A stretch of 64,000 nt of DNA, taken from contig JAUIES010000001.1 of the NCBI GenBank assembly GCA_030429705.1, positions 1-64,000 of the forward strand. Direction: 5' to 3'. This DNA comes from Phycisphaerae bacterium (GTDB lineage: Bacteria; Planctomycetota; Phycisphaerae; Phycisphaerales; UBA1924). Made by a program: the position numbers and the translations under genes. The notes beneath the pieces were generated by a model. The model searched no databases. It saw nothing but the letters and a program-made list of their open reading frames with translations, and had not been told where the DNA came from. Shown piece after piece: positions 37,136-45,880 of this stretch (position 1 is its first letter; every line of letters starts with the position of its first letter).

Positions 37136-37439
37136 TTGCGCAGCATCTTGAATTTCCATTGTTGATCAGGCGCCAGACAGGATCGATGTTCAAGGACTTG
37201 AGCCCTTCGGCACGGCTCGGGCCCGTGAACGGAACAAATAGACAGATCGTGCTGAACCACTCCTGAACGAGCGGAATGCCTCATTTGCCACCAGGCGGAC
37301 AGGAAAAATGACTGAAGAGCCACACCGGAACCCCAATTCCACTAGATGCGGTATAGATAGTTGCTTTTGTGCCCAAGATCGCGGACAATACCTCGACCCG
37401 TCGATGGAGCATTCATCACAAACTACAGGGCGAAGCAAG
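37136..37439 (+). promoter_or_regulatory. Upstream region of the FlhG-like gene
   Basis: 304 bases with no supported gene of its own. An in-frame ATG at 37308 has an AGGA site, but the 44 codons from there to 37440 use AGA, ATA and TGT codons rare in the neighbours and have no conserved look, so this is read as leader. A tatagat box at about 37351 might be a -10 element; no matching -35 is convincing. Confidence 0.3.
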
Positions 37440-38819
37440 ATGGAACCGAACGGCTTCGACACAGAATTCTCAGCACTGTCCAGACTTGGGGATGTCGATC
37501 CCGAAGAATGCGACGCTTTGGCAGATGTGTTCCTGGGTGAACCTACGAAAAAAGTGTTCGAGATCGATCCGATGGAATCAGACCTGGCTGACGATTCGTC
37601 TCCGGGTTCCACAACGCCGCCGCGTATTCTTCAACTCGTTGTCTGTTCACACCTGGCAGACGCAGAAGATTATTTCGAAACATTCTGTCACGCTGCCAGC
37701 GTTGAACCCATTCGAAGCATCGGATGTGTCAAACACGCTGGAACTGGCTGGTCTGCGCAGTTGATCGGTCGCGGACATCGGTTCAACAGCCGGCGCGCAA
37801 GCGTCGCCGCCGCCATGCGCCAGGTCGCCGATGCTGCAGACGAAGTGAATGTCAGTTTGCCGCCACATCACGAGATTGGTTTGCTCATCGACGGGCTGGA
37901 GGGTCTCAACGATCCGCCTGATGCGATTGTCGTATTGACGACGCCGGTCGAATCAGATGTCGTCGCGGCGTATCGGCAAATCAAATCGATCGCAACCTTC
38001 AGCCCGGACATGCTTGAGCGGGTCCGCGTCGCCTTGATCGCCGATGACGAGCAACAGGCTCATCAACCGCTCGGCCGACTCGTCGAAACGGCAGCCCGAT
38101 TCCTCCAGGTCCAGCTCGATTCGCAGGTCATTGTGCCGCCGCATCGAACAAATGATTCAGAAGACGACATGGCTCACTTGACCGACCAGGACGACGCCAT
38201 CGAGACGCACAACCAACTGCCAAGCGAAGCACGACGCGCTTTGAACCCCGAGTTTCAGCCGTCTCTGCCGAACGACGCGTTGATTGAAGACGACCATGCC
38301 AAGCAAAATGAAGCACGCCCGCAGGTCGAGACAGTGACTTCTGCAGCACCTGAGGATCTTCAGCCGCAGCCACAGCCGCAATCAAACGAACCGGCGAAGA
38401 ACACCAGCTGCGCCGTTGAACCACCCAGCAGGTCATTGTGCAGCGTCCTCACCTCTGACATGGCGATCTTGCAGGTGCGTTGTCCGGAGGCGCCCCATGT
38501 GGTGCTCGCCGTCGATGCCGCTGGCCGCATGCACGCCTTCGCCTCCGTTCACACGACCGACGACATGCAGGCGCAGCCCGAACCCCTGGCCGCTTTGACA
38601 CGAGCTCGCGCGTTTGCCGCCCGACACCTGCCCGTACTCGTGACGCTCGACGAGCGGATTCGATCTGACGCGGGCACGCCCGTTGGGCACCTCGTCAGCG
38701 ACCGATTTGCAGCACTTGAGCCGTGCCTCAACGCGGACCTGCATCTGCACCTCGTCGTACCGGTGAAGACCAACAGCCAGACAGTCTGGGGTGTCAGCGA
38801 ACTCCACAAAGAGAGTTGA
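37440..38819 (+). CDS. MinD/FlhG-like protein lacking the P-loop, with acidic C-terminal extension
   Basis: 459 residues from ATG 37440 (ATG 37308 would add 44). Residues about 63-234 align by eye to the later half of MinD/FlhG-type ATPases: GLLIDGLEGL, VVLTTPVESDVVAAYRQIKSIA, RVRVALIADDEQQA, and AARFLQVQLD...VIVPP. The N-terminal KGGxGKT P-loop is missing; the domain starts RILQLVVCSHLADAE. A Gln/Glu/Pro-rich linker (about 240-365) and a second small domain of about 95 residues (MAILQVRCPEAPHVVLAVDAAG...) follow. It is probably a non-hydrolysing partner or adaptor. The upstream neighbour is an intact ParA; they might work together. Confidence 0.6.
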   Translation: MEPNGFDTEFSALSRLGDVDPEECDALADVFLGEPTKKVFEIDPMESDLADDSSPGSTTPPRILQLVVCSHLADAEDYFETFCHAASVEPIRSIGCVKHAGTGWSAQLIGRGHRFNSRRASVAAAMRQVADAADEVNVSLPPHHEIGLLIDGLEGLNDPPDAIVVLTTPVESDVVAAYRQIKSIATFSPDMLERVRVALIADDEQQAHQPLGRLVETAARFLQVQLDSQVIVPPHRTNDSEDDMAHLTDQDDAIETHNQLPSEARRALNPEFQPSLPNDALIEDDHAKQNEARPQVETVTSAAPEDLQPQPQPQSNEPAKNTSCAVEPPSRSLCSVLTSDMAILQVRCPEAPHVVLAVDAAGRMHAFASVHTTDDMQAQPEPLAALTRARAFAARHLPVLVTLDERIRSDAGTPVGHLVSDRFAALEPCLNADLHLHLVVPVKTNSQTVWGVSELHKES

Positions 38820-38868
38820 TTCCATATCCCCGAACCCCCATCGACCGCCAATCCAACCACCAACGAAA

Positions 38869-38897
38869 AATGGCACGGGTCAAACCCGTGCCATTTC
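38869..38897. terminator. Bidirectional terminator
   Basis: AAATGGCACGGGT, loop caa, ACCCGTGCCATTT: a 13-bp perfect stem flanked by A and T runs. It separates the + strand FlhG-like gene from the minus-strand clpX and can serve both. Confidence 0.9.
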
Positions 38898-38920
38898 AAA
38901 ATTGTGTATTCATGAACCGA

Positions 38921-40327
38921 TCAGGCTGACTTGGTCCGCTGCACACGAAGTTCCTTGAGTGATCTCGGGTTCTCAAGCGAGTTCGCATCGATGACATACT
39001 CAGCGCCTTCGTTGTCCTGATCAGGCAGTTCATACATCAGGTCCAGCATGACTTCTTCCATCACCGCGCGAAGTGCACGAGCGCCAGTTGCTCGCTTCGA
39101 CGCTCGCTTGGCGATCGTCTCCATCGCGTCGTCGGTGAAAGTCAGTTTCGCACCTTCGAGAGAGAACAGATGCTGATACTGACGCATCAGGGCATTTTTC
39201 GGCTCGGTCAGAATCTGCACCAACGCGTCGTTCGACAACGGCATCAGCGGCGTGATGACCGGCAAACGACCAACGAGTTCGGGAATCATGCCATAACTGA
39301 CGACATCTTCGTTCGTCACCTGCGCGAGCAGATCGGCCCGCTCCTTCTGACGATCGATCGGACCAGTACTCGCGGTCTGCTCACCGGCAGAGAATCCAAT
39401 TCGACTCTTGCCGATGCGTCGGCGGATCGTGTCTTCAATGTTCACGAATGTGCCGCCACAGATGAACAGCACATGCCGCGTATCAAACTGAATGTACTGC
39501 TGCTCGGGGTGCTTGCGCCCGCCCTGCGGCGGCACATTGGCAACTGTTCCTTCGAGCATTTTCAGAAGCGACTGCTGCACGCCTTCGCCCGAGACATCGC
39601 GCGTAATCGAAACATTGCTTGAAGTCTTGCCGACTTTGTCCACTTCGTCAATGTAGATAATGCCGCGCTGGGCTGCTTCGACATCAAAATCTGCCGCCTG
39701 CAGCAGTTTGAGAAGAAGATTTTCAACATCCTCACCAACATACCCGGCCTCAGTGAGCGTGGTCGCATCACCAATGGCAAATGGAACCTTGAGCATCCGC
39801 GCCATTGTCCGCGCGAGCAGCGTCTTGCCCGAACCGGTCGGACCGATCATCAGAATGTTCGACTTGTCGAGTTCGATATCACCAGATGTTTCACTCTCCG
39901 CGTGCAGCAACCGCTTGTAGTGCGTGTGGACTGCAACCGAGAGCGCTCGCTTGGCTTGATGCTGACCAATGACATACTGGTTCAAGAATTCATTGATTTC
40001 TCGCGGTGCCGGAATATCGCTCAGCGTTCCGCCGGTTGTATTCACACGACGCCGTTCCTGACGGAAGATGTTTTGACACAACTCGACACATGCCGAGCAG
40101 ATGTACACCTCGTTTGGTCCTTCGACCATCGGCCCAACTTCACGGCTGGTCTTGCCGCAGAATGAACAGGTCGTGACGCGGCGTCCTTTGAATCCACCAT
40201 CACCACCGTCTCCGCTTGACATCCCGCCGCCTCCGCCAGAGCTTGATGCGCCACTCCCACCGCCCGAAGAACCGCGTGGTGACTTGGGCTTGTTGGAGGA
40301 CGCTTGAATCTGTCCGTGTGCTGTCAT
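38921..40327 (-). CDS. clpX: ATP-dependent Clp protease ATP-binding subunit ClpX
   Basis: 468 residues from ATG 40327 (GAGG upstream). Zinc-binding domain: Cys54, Cys57, Cys77, Cys80. AAA+ domain: Walker A GPTGSGKT at 162-169, Walker [11 protein letters not shown], sensor IGFSAGEQT, RKxG-type region and [13 protein letters not shown] near the C-terminus. ClpX unfolds tagged proteins and feeds ClpP; no clpP or tig is next to it. Odd: about 50 residues precede the zinc domain, with a Gly/Ser-rich tract (about 18-45) absent from typical ClpX. It follows the SHOCT-like gene by 128 bases. Confidence 0.95.
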   Translation of the reverse strand: MTAHGQIQASSNKPKSPRGSSGGGSGASSSGGGGGMSSGDGGDGGFKGRRVTTCSFCGKTSREVGPMVEGPNEVYICSACVELCQNIFRQERRRVNTTGGTLSDIPAPREINEFLNQYVIGQHQAKRALSVAVHTHYKRLLHAESETSGDIELDKSNILMIGPTGSGKTLLARTMARMLKVPFAIGDATTLTEAGYVGEDVENLLLKLLQAADFDVEAAQRGIIYIDEVDKVGKTSSNVSITRDVSGEGVQQSLLKMLEGTVANVPPQGGRKHPEQQYIQFDTRHVLFICGGTFVNIEDTIRRRIGKSRIGFSAGEQTASTGPIDRQKERADLLAQVTNEDVVSYGMIPELVGRLPVITPLMPLSNDALVQILTEPKNALMRQYQHLFSLEGAKLTFTDDAMETIAKRASKRATGARALRAVMEEVMLDLMYELPDQDNEGAEYVIDANSLENPRSLKELRVQRTKSA

Positions 40328-40455
40328 TGGTTTCCTCAAACTCTCTCGGAACGAATAATAAAGACAACGCGTGCTTAGGACTATCGACCGACCGGCTCTG
40401 AATCTCAAATCGAGCCTGCGTTGTTCAGCATGTTTTCATGCGAAGACCGATAAAA

Positions 40456-40860
40456 TCAGCCCTCATCGCCTTCCTGTTCTCGTCGCCGATTCGCTTCGAG
40501 AATCTCAGGCGGAATCGGATCACCAGCCAGGTCATACCCCGGTTGTGCACGCATCTCACCGGACGAATCGACCAGTCCAACAGGGCGAGGCGGAGGCTCA
40601 TGCCCAGAGACCTTCGCCACGATGCACTTACGCAGATACTCATACTCCTCAATCGAAATCTCGCCCGCATCACGCATGCGTCGAAGATCTTCAAACATCG
40701 ATCCACCAGTCTCGTCGTCCAACCCGGCTGCAAATATTCGCTTCCGCACAATGAGCATCACAACACCGGCCACAAGGACCAGCCCGACGACGATGCCAAG
40801 GTTGACAAACATCGCATTCAGATCCTGCTTGTCTTGTCCGAGTACGATCAGGCCGATCAA
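40456..40860 (-). CDS. Small membrane protein with SHOCT-like C-terminus
   Basis: 134 residues from TTG 40860. This start is preferred because GGAGGG stands 7 bases ahead and it lies four bases after the upstream stop; ATG 40812 would cut off the first 16 residues. One transmembrane helix (about 17-40, LGIVVGLVLVAGVVMLIV). Residues about 55-85 (FEDLRRMRDAGEISIEEYEYLRKCIV) match the short SHOCT helix pair seen in oligomerising membrane proteins. The tail is rich in Pro/Glu/Arg and disordered. Function is unknown. Confidence 0.6.
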   Translation of the reverse strand: MIGLIVLGQDKQDLNAMFVNLGIVVGLVLVAGVVMLIVRKRIFAAGLDDETGGSMFEDLRRMRDAGEISIEEYEYLRKCIVAKVSGHEPPPRPVGLVDSSGEMRAQPGYDLAGDPIPPEILEANRRREQEGDEG

Positions 40861-40864
40861 CCCA

Positions 40865-41602
40865 TTACCCTCCTGATGCCGCAATGGCGTCACGCACCGG
40901 TGACAGAAATGACGGAACCAAAGTCGAATGAACCAACTGCTCGCCGTGCTCAGCCAGTCGATCAAGCTCGGCCGGCAACTCTTCCAGCGTCACGCCAGGA
41001 TCAGTCTTGCGCACCGTGAGATACACGCTGATTGGCCCTGCCGGGGTGCCGTTCGATCCTTGCCGCGTCTTCACTTCAAAGTGGGCCTGTAACCCGTCGC
41101 TCGCTTCTCCGATGCGGAGTCCAAAGACAGGCTGAAAATCGATCGGGCTGCCCTGATCGATATCAAGCAACGCCGACAACGGTGAATCTCCCAAAAGCGC
41201 CGCCGCCACAATGGCATCATGCGCACCAGTTGCCACGAGATCAAAGCCGAACAACAACTCCAGATACTCAAGATCCAACGGTGAAATACTCAAAAAATAC
41301 GGCGCAACTTCGAGAACACACCGATGAAGCCCGTACGCATCCTCAAACGATTCCGGGTTCACCACACCAGAACGAATCGTCGACGAACGAATCGCAAGCC
41401 ACTGCTGCGGCGACTTCCCCGCTTCAGACTCAAGCGCCAACTCGTCTTCATACCGCCGAAAAGATTGCATGTTCGGATGTGTCTTGCGGACCCGCTCGAA
41501 CAGATCAAGCACCGTCTCACGCGTCCCCGGAAGATCCAGTTTCACGCTTAACTTCTGATTGACATAGAAGTCCGAACACAAGGCCCGGTACGAGACCGCC
41601 AT
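40865..41602 (-). CDS. Conserved-looking hypothetical protein
   Basis: 245 residues, soluble, no signal peptide and no recognised motif. Opening MAVSYRALCSDFYVNQKLSVKLDLP and a repeated alternation of hydrophobic beta strands and acidic helices suggest a two-domain alpha/beta protein. It has the look of TIGR04255-type immune or toxin-partner proteins, but I could not confirm this. It overlaps nothing and is followed by the SHOCT-like gene 4 bases on; the DUF418 gene lies 48 bases upstream. Confidence 0.6.
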   Translation of the reverse strand: MAVSYRALCSDFYVNQKLSVKLDLPGTRETVLDLFERVRKTHPNMQSFRRYEDELALESEAGKSPQQWLAIRSSTIRSGVVNPESFEDAYGLHRCVLEVAPYFLSISPLDLEYLELLFGFDLVATGAHDAIVAAALLGDSPLSALLDIDQGSPIDFQPVFGLRIGEASDGLQAHFEVKTRQGSNGTPAGPISVYLTVRKTDPGVTLEELPAELDRLAEHGEQLVHSTLVPSFLSPVRDAIAASGG

Positions 41603-41650
41603 TCGCAGACCCTCCTGAGTCAGACACTCTAGGTGCAGTCATCGAGCGAC

Positions 41651-42901
41651 TCAGCCGTCAATTGATGCTTGCTGATGTGCGATCGGGAACAGCCGCCAGT
41701 AGGTCAAACAGCGCCACACCCATTCCGCCGGGCCGAACCGGAAGAATCGGCTCCAGAACAAACTGAAGACGATGTTGAAACTCCAGATACCAAGCAGGAT
41801 CAACCCGAGGCCGAGATACTCGAACCGTGCGAACAACCCGAACCCATACCCATAAAACAAGGTCGTGCAAATGAGCGTGTGGAGGAAGTAGTTCGTCAGC
41901 GCCATCCGCCCGACCGCTCCGAGTGCATGGGTCAGCCATCGCAGCCGCCCGTTCTTGACCAACAAGATCAGGATCGTGGCATAGCCGATCGCAGTCCCTA
42001 CACCAACGAACTGCCCCATCCCCTGGAACAAGAAACCCGGGATCTGATCGTTCCACTGTTTCGTCAGCCAGATGGTTGCGGTTGTGAGCACGAGCCCGAC
42101 CGGCAAAGCGACAGCAGCGACTGTGCCATAGAACCGGTTCGTTCTTTCGCCTGTCAGATACCCGTTGCGAACGAGCGCCATGCCACCGATCATGATCGAC
42201 AGAATCGGCCAGAAGAAAAATATGAACAGAATGTACATGAACAGAATCGTGGGCAAGCGCCCCATGAACACATCCGCATACCCGCCGCGGTGGGCATCGA
42301 TCGAGTGTGCAATATTGCGAAAGAGATCAGTTTTACCATTGTGATGCGCCCATGCACCCAACAAGGTGAAACCAAACATGAATGCTGAGCCAACCACATA
42401 GCCACACACGCTCACCATGAGCAGTGTCTTTGGCTTCCACCTTCGCACCCACCACAGTACCGTCATGCCGGTCAGGGCGTAGTACAGCAGAATGTCGCCG
42501 AACCACAGAAAAATGCCGTGAATGAAGCCAAACAGTGCAAGCCACGCCATGCGCCGATACCAGAGACCGGCACCAGTTCGTAGCGGCGTCTCATCGTCAT
42601 CGAATTTGCGCGAAAAAAGCACCGTTCCAGCACCGAAAAGCAACGCAAACAAGAACATCATCTTGCCGAAGAAAAATGTCTGCACGATCAGGTGACCGAT
42701 CTCGTTCACGCGCTCGTTCGCAGGTCCTGTTCCGAGGAGATCCATACTTGTGGTGATGACCCGAGGATCAAACATGGCCGGTTCCGGCCACGCGAAACTC
42801 AGGATGTTCGGACCCAGGATCCCGAGCAGCGCAAAACCGCGAATCACATCAAGTGTTTCGATGCGCTTCGCGTTCGGTGAAACCAGGTGTGGTTCATTCA
42901 T
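41651..42901 (-). CDS. DUF418 (YeiB-like) membrane protein
   Basis: 416 residues from ATG 42901, overlapping the HAD stop (ATGA). It opens NAKRIETLDVIRGFALLGILGPNIL, the DUF418/acyltransferase-3-like N-terminal signature. About nine hydrophobic helices follow, and the conserved C-terminal GPAEWVWRCLTYW is typical of DUF418. Other members sit in inner membranes and are suspected transporters or transferases; function is not established. Confidence 0.85.
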   Translation of the reverse strand: MNEPHLVSPNAKRIETLDVIRGFALLGILGPNILSFAWPEPAMFDPRVITTSMDLLGTGPANERVNEIGHLIVQTFFFGKMMFLFALLFGAGTVLFSRKFDDDETPLRTGAGLWYRRMAWLALFGFIHGIFLWFGDILLYYALTGMTVLWWVRRWKPKTLLMVSVCGYVVGSAFMFGFTLLGAWAHHNGKTDLFRNIAHSIDAHRGGYADVFMGRLPTILFMYILFIFFFWPILSIMIGGMALVRNGYLTGERTNRFYGTVAAVALPVGLVLTTATIWLTKQWNDQIPGFLFQGMGQFVGVGTAIGYATILILLVKNGRLRWLTHALGAVGRMALTNYFLHTLICTTLFYGYGFGLFARFEYLGLGLILLGIWSFNIVFSLFWSRFFRFGPAEWVWRCLTYWRLFPIAHQQASIDG

Positions 42902-43587
42902 GACATGATCCAATCAACAATGGAGTCAGTCTGCGAAAGATCCGCGACAACACGGTGCGCACCCGCACGCTCGAGGTCCTGACCTGTCGCGTGCCCGGTC
43001 GCAACACCAAGTACGCGGCATCCATTGGCGAGTGCACATCCAACATCGTGAATCGTGTCGCCGATGACAACCACTCGCTCAGGCTCGATCGTGCCACCGA
43101 TCTCCTGCGCAAACCGATCGATCGCAACCAACGGCAGATGGTCGCGCGCGGGCGGCACATGCGGCGAATCATCGCCCCAGACATTGAGTGCAAATGACGC
43201 AAGGCTGAACCCTGCCGATTCCAGTTTCAGTGCGCCGGTCTCTTCAAAGTTTCCGGTCAGAAGTCCGGTGGTGATTCCATCACGATTGCCGACCGCCTTC
43301 ACCAGTTCGAGAGCACCTTCGAGCGCAATCGCCGGTTCCCGACCCAACCTGTCGGCCAGATGATCTCGATACCCAGCACGCATCTGTGCGACATGGTCGA
43401 TCGTTGGATCGATTCGGTTGTGGACCAGCAGGTCATGGATAATCAACGGGTCTAACCGCCCGCCATAGTCAGTCCGCGTCGCATCAAATGCAGCCCCGAA
43501 CAAATCGCGCCCCGCATCTTCGAGCGATTTCATCCCGGCTCCACTCGTTGAGAGCAGTGTCATGTCTATGTCGAACAGAATCAGCAT
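42898..43587 (-). CDS. HAD-family hydrolase (phosphatase)
   Basis: 229 residues from ATG 43587, preceded by GGGAG. Motif I is LFDIDMTLL with nucleophile Asp and the second Asp two residues on, motif II TTGLLTGNFEETG, motif III/IV VVIGDTIHDVGCALANG. The cap region sits between motifs I and II. It resembles phosphoglycolate phosphatase-like enzymes; the substrate is not defined. Its stop overlaps the DUF418 start, and the acylphosphatase gene lies 38 bases upstream. Confidence 0.88.
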   Translation of the reverse strand: MLILFDIDMTLLSTSGAGMKSLEDAGRDLFGAAFDATRTDYGGRLDPLIIHDLLVHNRIDPTIDHVAQMRAGYRDHLADRLGREPAIALEGALELVKAVGNRDGITTGLLTGNFEETGALKLESAGFSLASFALNVWGDDSPHVPPARDHLPLVAIDRFAQEIGGTIEPERVVVIGDTIHDVGCALANGCRVLGVATGHATGQDLERAGAHRVVADLSQTDSIVDWIMS

Positions 43588-43625
43588 GCTCATCTCCCTC
43601 GGCCGAATGAATCGGCGCCTAGCAA

Positions 43626-43898
43626 TCACCACCGCTTGATCTCAAATCCTTCTTCGCCCTCAACAACGCCGAATTCCATCGCATCTGTAGACGAGATAAA
43701 CGCTCCCCGTTGGGTTTGAACCGCCGAACGGAACGCCTCGATCGCTGTCTCTGAGCCTTGGACTTCCACGCGTACCGACCCGTCATGTTCGTTGCGAACC
43801 CACCCTGTCACAGGCATTTCGCGGGCAATCGACCGCACGGAAGCCCGAAAACCGACCCCTTGCACACGCCCACGATAGTTGATCACCATTCGCCGCAT
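43626..43898 (-). CDS. Acylphosphatase
   Basis: 90 residues from ATG 43898, matching the usual family size; an ATG at 43967 would add 23 residues without conserved content and would sit in the divergent promoter of dnaG. The signature GRVQGVGFR has the catalytic Arg, and WVRN has the catalytic Asn. It hydrolyses carboxyl-phosphates such as 1,3-bisphosphoglycerate. It is first gene of the minus-strand chain running to clpX. Confidence 0.9.
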   Translation of the reverse strand: MRRMVINYRGRVQGVGFRASVRSIAREMPVTGWVRNEHDGSVRVEVQGSETAIEAFRSAVQTQRGAFISSTDAMEFGVVEGEEGFEIKRW

Positions 43899-43978
43899 AC
43901 CGTGTGATACCCGATCGACCCGGTTCGAGCAACTCGACACCGAGGTCTCGGGCGGAAACGCACTCATAGGATCATCAC

Positions 43979-45826
43979 ATGGCTGCCAATCACTTTGACG
44001 ACGATGCTCAACGCGTGAAGAACGCATCCGACATCGTTGATGTGGTTGGTGAGTTGGTCTCCCTGCGACCCAAGGGTCGCGAGTTTGTGGCGATCTGCCC
44101 CTTCCACGACGACCACAAGCCGTCCATGTCGGTTGTCCCGCACAAGCAGATTTTCTTCTGCCATGCGTGCGGCACGGGAGGCGATGTGCTGTCGTTCGTT
44201 CAAAAATTCCACCGCATGGAGTTTCGACCAGCGCTCGAGTATCTTGCGTCCCGAGCCGGCATCGAACTCACGCCGCGGTCCGCTCCGAAGCGACCCATAG
44301 CCGAAGGTGAACCAACTCGAGATTCAGTCGGTGAAGCCAACGATTTCGCGCATCGCTTCTTTCAGGCCATCCTCGCTCATCCTGAGCATGGCAAAGCATC
44401 TCGCGACATCATCTCCAATCGTGGCATCTCGGACGAGATGGTGGCTGCGTTCGAAATCGGAGCCGCACCCGATCGATACGACGGACTTCTGCTCAAAGCC
44501 GACGATGCCAGATTCGATCGACGCCTGTTGATCGGAGCAGGTCTGGTCAAAACGCGTGACGATCGAACCTACGACGCGTTCCGCAATCGACTCATTTTTC
44601 CGATTCACGATCAGACCGGACGCGTTATCGCATTTGGCGCCCGTCGCATCAATGACGAAGACGAGCCCAAGTATCTCAATAGCCCTGAGTCGCCGTTGTT
44701 CCACAAGTCGAACGCACTCTATGGCATTCGTCAGGCATCACGGTCGATCCAGCGCGAACGCGTGGCTGTGGTCGTCGAAGGCTACACCGATGTCATCGCT
44801 TGCCATCAAGCGGGATTCACGAATGTCGTCGCCACGCTTGGTACAGCGCTGACCGCCGGTCATGCGCGCACGCTCCGCAGGCTGTGCGACACCGTTGTTC
44901 TTCTTTTCGATGGCGACAACGCAGGGCAGCGAGCCGCCGACCGCGCGGTCGAGGTTTTCTTCACCGAACCCGTCGATGTCAAAATCGCAACACTCGCCAG
45001 CGTGACAGATGCGAATGATCCGGATGAACTGCTCGCCCGACCAGATGGTGCAGACACTCTCCGCGCCTCCATCGAGGCCGGTGTCGAACTACTCGATTTT
45101 CGGTTCCGTCGAATCAAAAGCGAGTGGAGCCACCTCGGCCCGGCAGCACTCAACAAGGCGCTCACCGAAGAAATTGGAACCCTCGCCAGACTCGGGCTGA
45201 CCCGCCTCGAACCCACCGCTCGCGGGCTGATCACGCGCCGTTTGATCGAACTCACCGGTCTTGATGAAACCGTCATCGCACATGCGTTGCGGTCGGCAGG
45301 ATTCGCAGCTGCCGATCGAAACGCTCGAAGCAGCCGCGACGAACAGGCTCCAGCCGCCAGGCCTGTGATTGCCGGGCGATCACTCTCAGCCCCCGAAGCC
45401 ATCATCGGCTGCTTGTTGATCGAACCCAAACTATGGCGAACACACGCCGAAGCCATTGGGTTGCTGCCAACCAGGTTGCGATTTGACGATGCCAACGCAC
45501 AAGCGGTTGCCGATTGTGTCCTCGGTCTCGTCAGAAGCGGCACCGACCCAAGGCTTGAAACAGTCCTCGCTGCCGATCACAGGCCGCCCGTGCAAGCCGC
45601 TGCTGTCGCTCTTTCAAGTGCAGCCGAGCAACAAACCGATCGCGACCCATCGCGTGTCAGCGTTCTGCTGCAGGATTGTCTGATCCGCATCGCCACCACG
45701 ATCGAGCGGGCGCAGTCTGACACTGATACCGATCCACTGGCTCGGCTCGAACGCGAGCGGGCGGCACGAAAACGACTGGGATCGAATTTTCAAGGCAATC
45801 CGTGGCGACCTCGCCCGCCCCAGTGA
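43979..45826 (+). CDS. dnaG: DNA primase DnaG
   Basis: 615 residues; aggatcatcac precedes the ATG. Zinc-binding domain Cys40, His43, Cys61, Cys64. RNA polymerase core with the TOPRIM motif VVVEGYTDVIA and DGDNAGQRA. The C-terminal helicase-binding domain is the least conserved part. It makes primers for replication. rpoD follows 54 bases on, as in many MMS operons, but without rpsU. Confidence 0.97.
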   Translation: MAANHFDDDAQRVKNASDIVDVVGELVSLRPKGREFVAICPFHDDHKPSMSVVPHKQIFFCHACGTGGDVLSFVQKFHRMEFRPALEYLASRAGIELTPRSAPKRPIAEGEPTRDSVGEANDFAHRFFQAILAHPEHGKASRDIISNRGISDEMVAAFEIGAAPDRYDGLLLKADDARFDRRLLIGAGLVKTRDDRTYDAFRNRLIFPIHDQTGRVIAFGARRINDEDEPKYLNSPESPLFHKSNALYGIRQASRSIQRERVAVVVEGYTDVIACHQAGFTNVVATLGTALTAGHARTLRRLCDTVVLLFDGDNAGQRAADRAVEVFFTEPVDVKIATLASVTDANDPDELLARPDGADTLRASIEAGVELLDFRFRRIKSEWSHLGPAALNKALTEEIGTLARLGLTRLEPTARGLITRRLIELTGLDETVIAHALRSAGFAAADRNARSSRDEQAPAARPVIAGRSLSAPEAIIGCLLIEPKLWRTHAEAIGLLPTRLRFDDANAQAVADCVLGLVRSGTDPRLETVLAADHRPPVQAAAVALSSAAEQQTDRDPSRVSVLLQDCLIRIATTIERAQSDTDTDPLARLERERAARKRLGSNFQGNPWRPRPPQ

Positions 45827-45880
45827 CCTCGACCGACATACCGTCCAATGTACCAAAGCACTCTCCCGGGGCATCGACGC

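Noticed and set aside
37308-37439. Extra 44 codons at the 5' end of the FlhG-like gene
   Set aside because: An AGGA site is present but the codons (AGA, ATA, TGT) and composition differ from the gene body; kept only as an alternative start.
41651-42056. Long alternate-frame open frames opposite or inside the DUF418 and DUF1549 genes
   Set aside because: They mirror the GC-rich codon pattern of the true genes and carry no domain.
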